From Mytilus trossulus (taxonomy: Eukaryota; Mollusca; Bivalvia; Mytilida; Mytilidae): a stretch of 64,000 nt of DNA. The notes under the pieces were generated by a model. It was not told where the DNA came from, did not search any database, and saw nothing but the letters and a program-made list of their open reading frames with translations. Below are positions 46,630 through 58,500 of this stretch, in pieces. How positions within the stretch are numbered: position 1 is the stretch's first letter; each line of letters starts with the position of its first letter. The DNA is taken from positions 37,998,886 through 38,062,885 of the forward strand of contig NC_086374.1 in the NCBI RefSeq assembly GCF_036588685.1. The letters are read 5' to 3'. Made by a program: the position numbers and the translations under genes.

Positions 46630-48720
46630 ATAACTGACATTTTTGTCACAAAAATCCGGTTAAAAATCAAATAGGAAGCTTTCCTCAATTGATAGAAACT
46701 ATTTATCAAAGTTTCATAAAATCATTACCATCATGTGTAGTTGACAGCATTATCCTGAAATTTTAATTTGACAATTTTATAGTACTTTCATCATGTACTA
46801 TCTTACCATAATGACACATTGCATCAAACAATCATTTATTCAACAAGGGATTTTGTTTTGGCGTAAAATAAAACTAGGTGTCTTCTGAACTTACTAAGCG
46901 TTTTAACCAGTATGATTTTCACCGTCTATTACGGTTTTCAAGATACAAGACAATTAATGCTTTCACCACTATGTTCTTTGTTTACCTCTGGTTGTCATAC
47001 TGGTTGATTAGGAGGAACAAAATTGACAGAAATGTAACTAAAATACTTTTAGGATCATTCAGGTAAAGTTTGTTTAAAATTGGTCCTGTGTTTTCAATGG
47101 AGAAGACATTTGAAAAATTCCAAACAATGACTGACACCAATTGATTGCAAAAGCTAATTTGGCACATAGGGACAGGTTAGCTAAAGATGTGTGGAGGCAT
47201 AGGTGTGCATTTCATTTATTGTAAAAATCTCAATGCTTGTTCTTTTAATTATAGAATGAATGACAGCTGTTTATGCTATTGTAAATTTTTTATTGCATCA
47301 CTTAAAATTTGGTGTATTTTAAAGTAAAATGAGGTATACATATATAAATAAAATTGGTACCCACATCCACATGCTATATATATATGGTCAATCAAGTTGT
47401 TATCAGAATTACTGTTGTCAGTCAAAGAAATCTTTAAGACATATTGTAACTGCAATCCTATAAACTATTGACTAATAAATCCTTAATGATTACCCTCATC
47501 ATGATCTTATGTAAGTGTAGAGTTATATATTAAGAGTACAATTTCTGGTTTACATACATCACTTGTTTCACATCAGTGGCTATCAAATGCACATGAGCAC
47601 TTTTTAATGCTCTGCCTGTAATAGTATTTGAATCTGTTTGTGTCTGTTTCTCTGTTCATCATGTCAGTCCATAATCACGTTTAAGTTAAGATAGCTTTCA
47701 ATGAAGCAATAGTCATTTGGTAAACAATGGTAACGGTAGCTCAACATGAATTTGTGGTCACATCTACTTGAAACATAATACATACATTTATTGTTATATG
47801 AACTTTCTTAACATAAGGACATAGTAGGATTTTAACCACATTTCCCAGTTCACTGAACTCAAACATTATGAGCTGGCCAGTTTGTCCTCATGACATGTTT
47901 TCATTCAATCTATGTGAGCCCAAGAGAACATTAGTATTGGAAATAATATCTTAGGGTATTTCACCAAACAGAAAACAATCTATTTTTAGAAAGAAATTGT
48001 CTAGAAAATATCAGTTTAACCAATGAAAGTATTAAGAGAGGATAAAAAAAATGGCACTTTTTAACTTCTCCATTTCAGAAAGACCAATCCATTGTTTTTT
48101 TTCCACAATCATTATAAAGAATAACCTCATGTCTGCTGCAGGTTTAAAAGATTACACAACTCCTAACAAAATTTAAAAAAAATGGTTGAAATAAAAACTA
48201 TAAAATGACAAGGTTATTTTTCTGAATTAAAGGAATTATAAAAGATTCAATATAATAAAAGAATATTCACAACTTTGATATACTTAAATATCACACAGTA
48301 AAGGTTTTGTGTATTGGTTCAGTCAGCACAAGATTAAAACCAAATTAGGCATGTATTTATGACAAATAAGCCTTCTTCAGTAAGTCTAAAACTATTCAAA
48401 GGTTCTAAATAGTATCTAAAAGAAGGTAAGTTGAGCTTTTTCTGCCTATAATATGTTAGATTATGTATATAGCTCTAATGAGCAGATTCAAACACAGGAT
48501 AAAAAAGAAAGGAATTTAATAAAAAAATAAAATAATCAGTACTTGGTCAACACCAACGAGACATATTCTCTATTTAACTTTTGTTATATTATAAAGGATA
48601 AAATCCTTCCTTTTTAAGTAGACTTTGCCAAATAAAAGTGTGATAAACCATAATGTAATGGAACTTTCAGGTCAACAGGTTCAAATATTGGTTCAATTGA
48701 TTTATACATGCTTCATACAA
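46630..48720. other. Gene-free stretch
   Basis: AT-rich intergenic DNA between the channel duplication and the 3' end of LCMT2. Open frames are short and without recognisable domains. Part may belong to the LCMT2 3' UTR, but no poly(A) site can be assigned. Confidence 0.5.
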
Positions 48721-48727
48721 ATCTAGT

Positions 48728-48904
48728 TACTGTGGATTCATTTATTTACATGGGTACCAATGTTTGTGGATTTAGAAAACTTCCATTTTTAGGTATAAGA
48801 TTTTCTATTGACTTTTGTTATTTTTTGGAACATATTTTCTGATTTCTTGCATCCATATAATCTGTGAAAATTGGTATTCAACAAATAATAATGAATCCAC
48901 AGTA
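48728..48904. mobile_element. Palindromic MITE, 177 bp
   Basis: TACTGTGGATTCATT (48728-48742) and AATGAATCCACAGTA (48890-48904) are perfect inverted repeats with a TA at each tip, as for TA-inserting elements. The interior has GGGTACCAATGTTTGTGG and its approximate inverse AATTGGTATTCAACAA. Related sequence lies at 45545-45630 (CTGTGGATTTATTAATATTC) and about 53725-53885 (GTGGATTC ... GAATCCAC). Confidence 0.8.
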
Positions 48905-49353
48905 CCTGTAATGATAATCTTTTCCTTAGATTATTAAATAACAGCATGTGAATAAATGGAAACTGTTGTAGCAATTCTAGAAGAAAATTAATTAAAGGGG
49001 TTTTAACATAAAACTGAAAGGTGGTTGCTAGTATTATAATTATTGTTTGGGACTATAAATGTAAAATAGAAATTTTACCAAATGGGTGGCTAAAATGGAT
49101 ATAAAAATATATTTGTAGTATTTCCCCCACAAGTAAAAATATATTCAAGCCAATCATGCTTTCCCTCATATAAGTACCAAATAAGTCCCTGGAAAAAACT
49201 TTGACATCAATGTACCATTTACACATATCACAGTTGATAACAGAAATAGTAATACAATAAATAGTTTTTAAGTCCCACATGAACCCAAAAACATTATCAT
49301 GAAATCAAATATTATTTTTAATTTCTGAGATATCAAGGATTTATGCTTATTCT

Positions 49354-49557
49354 TCAAGGTGTTAATCCATTCTTGTTGCATACAGTTTGGTTGAAATTCT
49401 GAACGCATTTGTTGATATCCAGAATAAATGGAGATCTATTCAGAAGAGTTCCAAAAGAGAAACAGTTACCGCCTCCTCCAATCACAACAAATCTCCCGTC
49501 GCCAAGGTAACAGATCTGGTGCTGGTGTAACAATATCAAAAAGTCAGGATCTGGTAC
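49354..49557 (-). CDS. LCMT2: LCMT2 exon M: last Kelch blade and stop
   Basis: 204 nt including TGA at 49356-49354. It encodes [20 protein letters not shown] then [19 protein letters not shown]; compare human MLHNHTSILLPEEQQLLLL and [20 protein letters not shown]. The [11 protein letters not shown] motif is diagnostic for TYW4. Confidence 0.94.
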   Translation of the reverse strand, partial: VPDPDFLILLHQHQICYLGDGRFVVIGGGGNCFSFGTLLNRSPFILDINKCVQNFNQTVCNKNGLTP

Positions 49558-52500
49558 CTTGAGAAGAAAAACAAAATTTGTTAACATAGAAATATGTCTT
49601 GCTAGCTCTACGAACAATAACTTCATTGTCTGTCTTTAATACTACATATTGGTGTAGATAGCTAGTACTTTTAAAACTCTTCATATAACACTGAAGAATG
49701 ATTACTGGAATATATAGATGATGGATGTTGGTTGATGTCCAGCGACATTCAGGATGAGAACACATTAATGCAATATGAATATGAACCTTGCTTTGTACTA
49801 GATTGCCTTTTGACATGCTGGTTCACAAGGTAACAATCTGCAAATCACTATACTAGTATGCAATATTTAGACCCCAAGAAAAGTTGTATTTATTCTTATT
49901 CCTTAATGCCCTGTGTTTAAAGGAGTTGCACAAAAAAAATTTGAAAGTGTTTGGTTTGAATTGGTAGTGAATAAAACCAAGGAAATCCCACACTCAAGTC
50001 TAGCATGCAGCCAATAGACCACTGAGGCAGAAATAAAGTTTGCTTTAACAGTAAAACCATGTTAGATACTAATTCGTCAGCATTTCAAAGAGTCTGTTAT
50101 AGGTTAGCCTTTGGTATGTACAACAAAAAACAGGAAACATTTGAAAAATTTGAAAACATAAAATTTATGCAATTCACTGAATGAATTCTAAGGTATCTAA
50201 AAAAACCTAAGCAGCCTAATTTTTCAAATATGATAGTTATTGTGCAATAAAATTCCTTTTTAAATAGCTGAGTTTCAAATATTGTTAATCAAAACATCAA
50301 GATTAATTTTTACATGTTTTATGGGCTAAGTATTCTGTTTCACTCTCCGTATTTTCATTGCTTGACAACCCATAGGTCAAGAAATTTATGTAATGTATAC
50401 CCGGTCTAGAAATTAATGTAATGTTTACAAAAACTTTTAATCTGCACAAAGTTATTTCAAGATTAATTGATTGTTGGTGTTTTATATATATGACACACAC
50501 TGTAAGCTTAATTTGCCAGAAAGCAAGGAACTATAATGTATTACACAATTTATAAAATAAATTTATACATACAGAAAGTGCATATTCTGCACATGCACCT
50601 GTCAAAAGGTTGATGACAGCAACACCTGGTGACTGATGACACAAGTTGACTCCACCAATCAAGACTAACAGATTATCTATGACTTGAGCTGTGTGAGAAT
50701 ATCTGTTAAATAAATATATCATCCATTTGTAATCCAGTATGATTTGTACAGAATTCAAATAATTAAAGAAAATAACATGAGAATAAATATGGAAAAATAA
50801 ATGTTGATTGTTGATTCTTTATGAAGAGCTCACATCATTTTTGACAGGCTAATAAAAACACTCACATGTTTAAGTTGCAAGGTCCAGTAACTCAAAAAGT
50901 TTTAATCTTCTTTTCACCAAAAATTATACAGATTGTTTGACGAGCATATAAAACAATTATAAAAAACTTCATGAAATTTGGATAAGTTGTTCTCAAGTTA
51001 CTGTGTGACATGTATAGGACAGACAGATGGACATTTGTATACCATAATACATCCCATTAAAATTTTGACAGGATAAGAAAACAATAATGTACCAATATCT
51101 TCTAAAAAAAAAGTACAGGCAGTGTAATAAAACATTAATATTCCTTGGCTTAGGAAGATATGAAGATTTGTTCACCCTCGAAAAGTCATATTTCCCTGGG
51201 TTGATGCCCTAGTGAAATAATTTTTCTTTGGTAAACAAATCTTCATATCTCCCTCAGGCACAGGAAACAAATGTATAATTTAAACAAATATGAGATAGCT
51301 TTTATGTAGCATGTGTAGTATAACATACCTTGGTAACAGCTCTCCAGTAACATCAAACCTGCTCCACACCAGGTTTTCTACATCCAACATACATATACTG
51401 TTTACAGGTCGTAGCTGAAGGTCAAGACCCCCAGCAATGATAACATGATTGTTCCAGATAGAGGCTGTATGTGATTGTCTGTATCCTGGTCCTGATACAG
51501 AGTTACAAACCTTAAAATATAAACTAGCTAAATAAGATGTAATGTTGGCATTTAATATATTTGTACATGGACTTTGGTTATAGATTATAATTTGTTAAAT
51601 TGAAAGATTTTTTTCATTCATCTTGAGTATAATAGTTCACACACTGAAATGTCTCCCCTACTTTCAGACCATTGATTTTAAGTTGATAGCTTCACTACAA
51701 ACTATATTTGATAATTGCATGTAATCAATACCTTAGTAAAGTTTAATAATTCATATTATGCCAACCTATGTCAGGGGGCATAACTTCTGAATCATTATTT
51801 CTGAAAATGTAACTTGCTAGACTTATATTAAAGATACGTTTTGTTTAAATTAGAGTCTTTTATTCATATTAAGGCCATAGTTGTTTTTTTATTTGTTTTG
51901 CGTCCGCGTGCGGGTAGGTTTTCGGCCAATTTGTGTCAAAAACAAACACAAACTTTTTTTTGTTCGTCAGTAGAAAATCCGTATTTTCCGGGTTTTTCCA
52001 GCCGTGTTTTTGTGTATTCTTATACTCAAATCTATTTTGCGCTTTAAATAACAAGTACGCTCCTTATTTAAAGCGTTTAAGCGATCTTGACTTCGATACA
52101 TGTGACAGCAGAAATGGCCAGTATAAATGTGCCGGCGAGCGAGATCGTTTGTGTTTCACTTTTCAAAGATAAAAGGATCGTTCTGGCTCCATATGCCTTT
52201 CCGCTCGCCGGCACAGAAACTTTTTCTCAGATCCTAGAGAGCCTTTACGTAGCCAGCATAAGAGACACGTTAAATACAAGATTCAATGAACCTATCACCA
52301 TAGGGGATAAAACTCTGATAAAATGTTATGTTTCATCTAGCTCTAACGGGGAAAAAATTGAAATGAATACATCTATCAAGGCTATAGATGCTGTTAAAAT
52401 GTTTGGTGCATATGTAAGCTTTGAACTGACTGACAAATTTTGTGAAAAAACTAATTCAAATCAACAAAAGAGTGCCTTTGATGTGCTTATGTCTTCAAAA

Positions 52501-55500
52501 ACACCTTTATACTTTAGTTCTCATGTTAAGTTTTGATTTATTTGTTTTAAATTTTGTTTTAAGAATTGTTTTCAATTAATAAAACATTTGAATGTATCAG
52601 AGCTTTTATTTAATATTAAGATTCACTAAATTTGATATTGAAAAGATCAACCAATTTCACTGTAATGGTTCTTCCTTGGTACAGGTCTTACAGTAGGCGT
52701 TCCTTACTTGCTTGAAGAAAGAGTTACCTCCCATTTGCAAAGTTATCTTATTTTATAATTGAAATAAATTTTTATACTTTTTTAAATGAAAAATAGTAGT
52801 TTTTGCAAATATTTCTAATAAATTTCTTTAAATGATATCTACTGTCTGATAGGATAGGATAAATTAGTATGTACATTTTTAATTCCACAAGATATTAAGA
52901 TATAAAACATAATTTCATTAGTTTATTTTCTGAAAAAAAAGTATGCAGAACAAAATATTAATATATTGCCAAAAAGTTTACATAAAGTATTTAAATTATA
53001 GGAAGATAACTCTGCAAATGGGAGATAATTCATGCTTAAAACATTATTGATTTGATACAGGGAATTATTGATTATACATAGGTTTTAATACAACATGACA
53101 CATCTCAGATCAAAACATGTCTCTTCTCAAAGGCTTCAGTATAAATGGGAAATGTTTGAAATACCAAGGCCATTTATGATTTCTCAGAATATAGTCATAT
53201 CAAGTTTGTACATTGCTAAATTTCCTGTTTGTCATGTTTGCTCTTTCACTTAGATATGACAGTATTGATCTAAAGTCACTGTTAATCAGTCCAGAACTTA
53301 AGCAGACTCTTGTGTTATTTTCTTTGTGTGTGTTTTTTTTCCTTGCTGTCTGGTAGGTTTTCTCAGAATCAGTTGACACAAAACAAAGAAAAAAACAGAC
53401 ACGGCCTAAACTAAAGACAGCACATTTGGAAGCTATTATTTTTTATTATGGATACTGTTTGATTATATAGATAACGTTCTAATAATTTTAGTCTGCTTCA
53501 TTGTCCTTCTCCATTTAGTTCTAATTGTTGATTTTTTAACTAAATGTGACTATTTCTTACCTGATTCAACTGTCCATTATCTGGATCAAACATATATCCA
53601 CAGTTCAAGGCCAGATGTGTCTCATTCCTTCCTCCGTATACAAATATCATTTCTTTACCTGTTTAGAAATGAAAAATATTTAACATACTGTAGATTATTC
53701 ATTGTTTATATTTGTTAGATAACAATTTTTGTGGATTCTTTAGTTACAGGAGGACATTTAATGTAAATTTTTTATGGGAATGCATGCAGTCTTTGGCAAA
53801 ACCACAAAATCAAATATTCACTGAAATGATGGTTTTCCTCAATAGACGAAAATTGATAGTTACAAACATAATTGAATCCACAATATTGAAAGATAAAAAT
53901 TGATGTGGTTAAAGTTTAATTAATAATCATTAATGTAAGTTGTATTTCTAAATAAAACATACTCAGTCTAAATTGCCCTATATATATTTTGTTATATACA
54001 TTCCCTCCTTAAAAATAATTGATTTAATGTTTTATAAAATTGCAATAAAAGGACATCATGCCTTAGAATAAAATTGGACTTTAAAATAGCCCCCAATATT
54101 TTTTAAAACATAAAAACTCTTTTTTTTTTATAATTCATTTGTTGACACTTTGAAAACAAAATCAACAAAAAGTTCACACTAACATCTCTGTCATCCATTA
54201 ATTAAAATACTGAAAAACATACCAGCTTTCTGGCAGACAACTGCAGAGTGGCGCCATCTAGGAACTGGAATGTATCCTGTTTGTTTTATCACAGAACAAG
54301 TTAATGACATAGATTCAATATCCTTCATCTCCTTATTATCACAGCTCATGTTTTCCAAAATAACAATGTCTTTTTTATCACAGTTTGAGTTTATTTTATT
54401 ACTGTCTAAGTCTAAACTATCAGATAAACATTTAGTTTTTTCCTTTATGTTTGTATCTGATACATTATGTCTATCTATAGTATCTTTTTTTGAGTGTGTT
54501 TCATTAGATTTTGCATTGAGATGTGAAGTAGTTAAGTTTGTTTTTTCAATCTTAACACAATTTTTATCAGAATGTCTGGAATCTGAACTCAGAATTAATG
54601 TTTCCTTTTGTGCACAGTTCAGATTATTAGATTCATCTTTATTCTGATTTACTTTCTTGTCTTTTCTATTTAAAAATTCATAATTTGAGTCCTCTATTTC
54701 GGTTTCTCTTGATGCACCATTTAATATATCTCCATGTGCCAACTCTGTAGATGTATGTGAACCTTTACTTAAACTATTTTCTGTCCCATTTGTGCCGTTA
54801 TCTTTTGTTTGAAAAGATGTCTCAGATCCTTCAGTTAATTTTCCTGTTGACTCATGACAATTAATCAGAAGCTGAACAACTTGTTTACAAGAATAGGTAG
54901 GTGACATTCTTCCACCAATAAGAATTGTTGAGCCATCCTTCAGTGAACACAATGTATGTCGAAGTCTTACTACTGCAAGAAAAGATTATTTATTCTACAC
55001 ACATTTTGTCATTCTAATAGGAATAATGGATTATTATGTTTTCTTGAAAAAAATATCTTTTTTCATGTATTGTACAGAGGGAAGGGTAATAAGAAGATTG
55101 ATTTGTGGTCAATAGGGAGACATCAAACTCTACATTGTATCTGGTTTTTGTATAGATCTTCATGTGAGTGACTTTTGATTGTTCTTTTATTATTATTGTC
55201 AAGAATAAGTGTTACAATGTCAACAAGTTGGATGTATTTGATAAATTCATTGAAGCTTAATATTATCACAACTTATCTTTCATTTGTCTTTTTAGTGCTA
55301 CAGATCTGTAGTATTGTTTTTTTGTAAGCAGAATGATAAAGGTGTAAGGAAATTTACAATTTTTAGGTAAGCACATGCATGCCATGTAGAGATCAATGTG
55401 GTAATGTGTCCAGAACAGTTGGTTGACTATTCCTCTATGGATAGTAACCAACTATTACTTCTATGATATGTGTCTGAATTATTTTCAGTCAATAAGTGCT

Positions 55501-58500
55501 TAGTATTTTTAATATATAGCTGAGCAATTTTGACCAATGTCCTTGTGGTGGAACCTAACATTACAGGGAGATAACTCTGTAAATATCAGATAAGCGTTTT
55601 AATCACATTGTCTTGTTAAGGAAATATTAAGCTTCTCATTGACCAAAATTACTGTTTGTTAAACTGCTGTAAAACCAATGAAATTTTTCTGATGAAGTGG
55701 TTGGTTCAAATTTTTTGAATATTTATATTTTGTGAAAGGGTCAAAGTAAACATTTTAGACATTAGTTAACTCTTTACAAACATCTTAAAAATCAATTTTT
55801 AAAGGCCTTAATAAAAATAATTAAAAAATTCAATGCAGATGTTTTGGAAGGTAAAAAATTTCTTCAAAATTAGGTAAGATAGGAAATAGTTTAATCTTTA
55901 GGGGCAAAAGATGGTTTGATATCAAACATACAGTTGCTTTAACATCATTTGTGCTCTGGTGGATAGTTCTCATTGACTATCATATCACATCTCATCTCCT
56001 TCATAAGTTCCTAATGTATCATTATTTCTGATCCGAATCTAGAAGTTTCAATAGATTCCACATTTTAAAACCATTGCAGAAGACATATTACAACTACACT
56101 TACATATGCTACTTCAGTATTGATTGATTTTTGTGTTAAAATGCCACTTTTGGGCTATTTTGTAACAGTCGGTTTTTATTTGTGGAGGAAGCTGATGTGC
56201 CCAGAGAAAACAACGACCTTCCATAAGAAAACTTACAATCCTAGTCAATTAAGATAGGGTTCGAACTCACTACCGCAGTGTTGACTGGCTAGTGATTACA
56301 GTAGTAACCACTTGGCCAACGAGGCCCTGATACTTTAGTATTATGACATCATAAAGCTTAAAGACAGAATAGTTTAACTTACTTTCAATTTGATCAAGAT
56401 CTACATCTAGATTTAATAACTTTGATTTGAATGTTTTTGCATCTGTAACCACAATTGATGACAACCTTTGATGTTTACCATACTCCTCCCCAAAACCTGC
56501 TACAGTAACTATGACATCATTGACCACTGTACTGGCATGACCAATTCTCAAAATACTTGTCAAATTAGAAACAGGTTCTATGGTCACACATGATGGAATG
56601 ACATGAGAAGAGACAGAGACATCTTTTGTAAAACCTACAATACAATAGGATTGGTTCTTTCAGAATTAAACAATTAAACGTAATTATATAATGAATAGAA
56701 AAATATCTCTTAAAAAAGTAAATTGATGGTTTCAGTCATACTTGGATAATAATGTATTTGTATTCCTACAACTCTTTGCAGTTTTTAAGTTGTCTATTGA
56801 TTATACCTTTTGTGTATTATTTCTACCAAACCAGCCATTGTTCATTAAACACTTAAGGGAGTTCGCTTCTCAGTTTCAAAATAATAAAACTTTTCAAAAC
56901 ACTAGTTTATATTGATTGGGGATTAATAAAGTAATAAAGTGATCTTATCTAGATTCTAGAGTTTCATTATTATCTAATATCCAATGATAGTAATTCTGTA
57001 AGATTAACTGTAAGCATACAACACCATGTAGTGTGTAATCAAAAATCAGATATCAGTTTAAATCAATACATGGCAATATAGATAAAATTCAGAATTTTTG
57101 CTGTAAGCAAACAACAATATGTAGTGTGTAAATAAAGTGTTTGTTTTACCTGATAACAGAGATTGACCTGTTTTATTGTAAGCACACAACCCTATGCAGT
57201 GTGTAATAAAATTAGTGTGTAATTTATCTGACAACAGAGATTCACATGTTTTGCTGTAAGCACACAACCCTATGCAGTGTGTAATAAAATTATAGAGTTT
57301 AATTTATCTGACAACAGAGATTCACATGTTTTGCTGTAAGCACACAACCCTATGCAGTGTGTAATAAAATTAGTGTGTAATTTATCTGACAACAGAGATT
57401 CACATGTTTTGCTGTAAGCACACAACCCTATGCAGTGTGTAATAAAATTAGTGTGTTATTTATCTGACAACAGAGATTCACATGTTTTGCTGTAAGCACA
57501 CAACACCATGTAGTGTGTAAATATATTATGTGTTTTACCTGACAGCAGAGATTCACATGTTTTGCTGTAAGCACACAACACCATGTAATGTGTAAATAAA
57601 GTGTGTGTTTTACCTGACAACAAAAATTCACATGTTTTGCTGTAAGCACACAACACCATGTAATGTGTAAATAAAGCGTGTGTTTTACCTGACAACAAAG
57701 ATTCACTTGTTTTGCTATAAGCACACAACACCATGTAATGTGCACATTTCAGGTGCCATTCTTCATATTCATCAAAAGGCTCTAACCATTCCACTCTATT
57801 TCGTTCTTCTTCAGAAACTAAGTTATAATAAAATTGATTCATATCCATAGCTTCTGACTGCTCCCAACCCTGTGAAGTATAATTATAACTAATTTAAACT
57901 GAATGCGACACATTTGTATAAATAATTTACTTTTAATGTCAGAAAACTTATTGTGGTCAGGTAAACATGTCAGACCAAATTGAACTCAACGTGTAGTTGA
58001 AATATTCCTCATAGTTAGGAGCAACAACTAAAATCAAATTAATAGCACTGAAAAGATTACTTTTAATTACTTCCAAGAACTTTTTTGCAATGATTCTTAA
58101 GAAAAAATATTGAAAATCTATTTCTCAAAGTAATGATAAAGATCACCTATTTGCAAATACTATTTATGGATCAACAAATCATTTAAATGACATTACGGGA
58201 AACAAACATGAACATTTTCATTAAATAATGACTATTTCTTGAAGTTCATGTTATTTTGAGAAACTGGAACTTATTTTGAGGCTCAGTATAAAGGTAGCAG
58301 TTTCCTTCTTTTAAGAAAATAAATAGCCATTGTAAACAAACCAATGTAACAACTGTACATACTGTTTCTAGGTTAATATTTCATCCTTTCAATGGTCAAA
58401 GATAATTTTTCAACTCACAATTAATTGGCAACATAGCTAATATATCTGACACTTAAACCATCTTGTTTTTGTAAAATTTCAACCTTAGACAACAGATTTG

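Noticed and set aside
54270-54647. 125-aa plus-strand frame
   Set aside because: It is the exact antisense of the polar insert of LCMT2 exon I; its openness follows from the codon composition of the real exon.
56255-56333. A tRNA gene on the minus strand
   Set aside because: A and B boxes are present, but the anticodon arm does not fold convincingly and the sequence continues directly into a SINE body, so it is a tRNA-derived SINE head.
57428-57745. 105-aa minus-strand frame with internal repeats ([15 protein letters not shown])
   Set aside because: A shifted-frame shadow of the exon G array. The methyltransferase frame continues in the other register.
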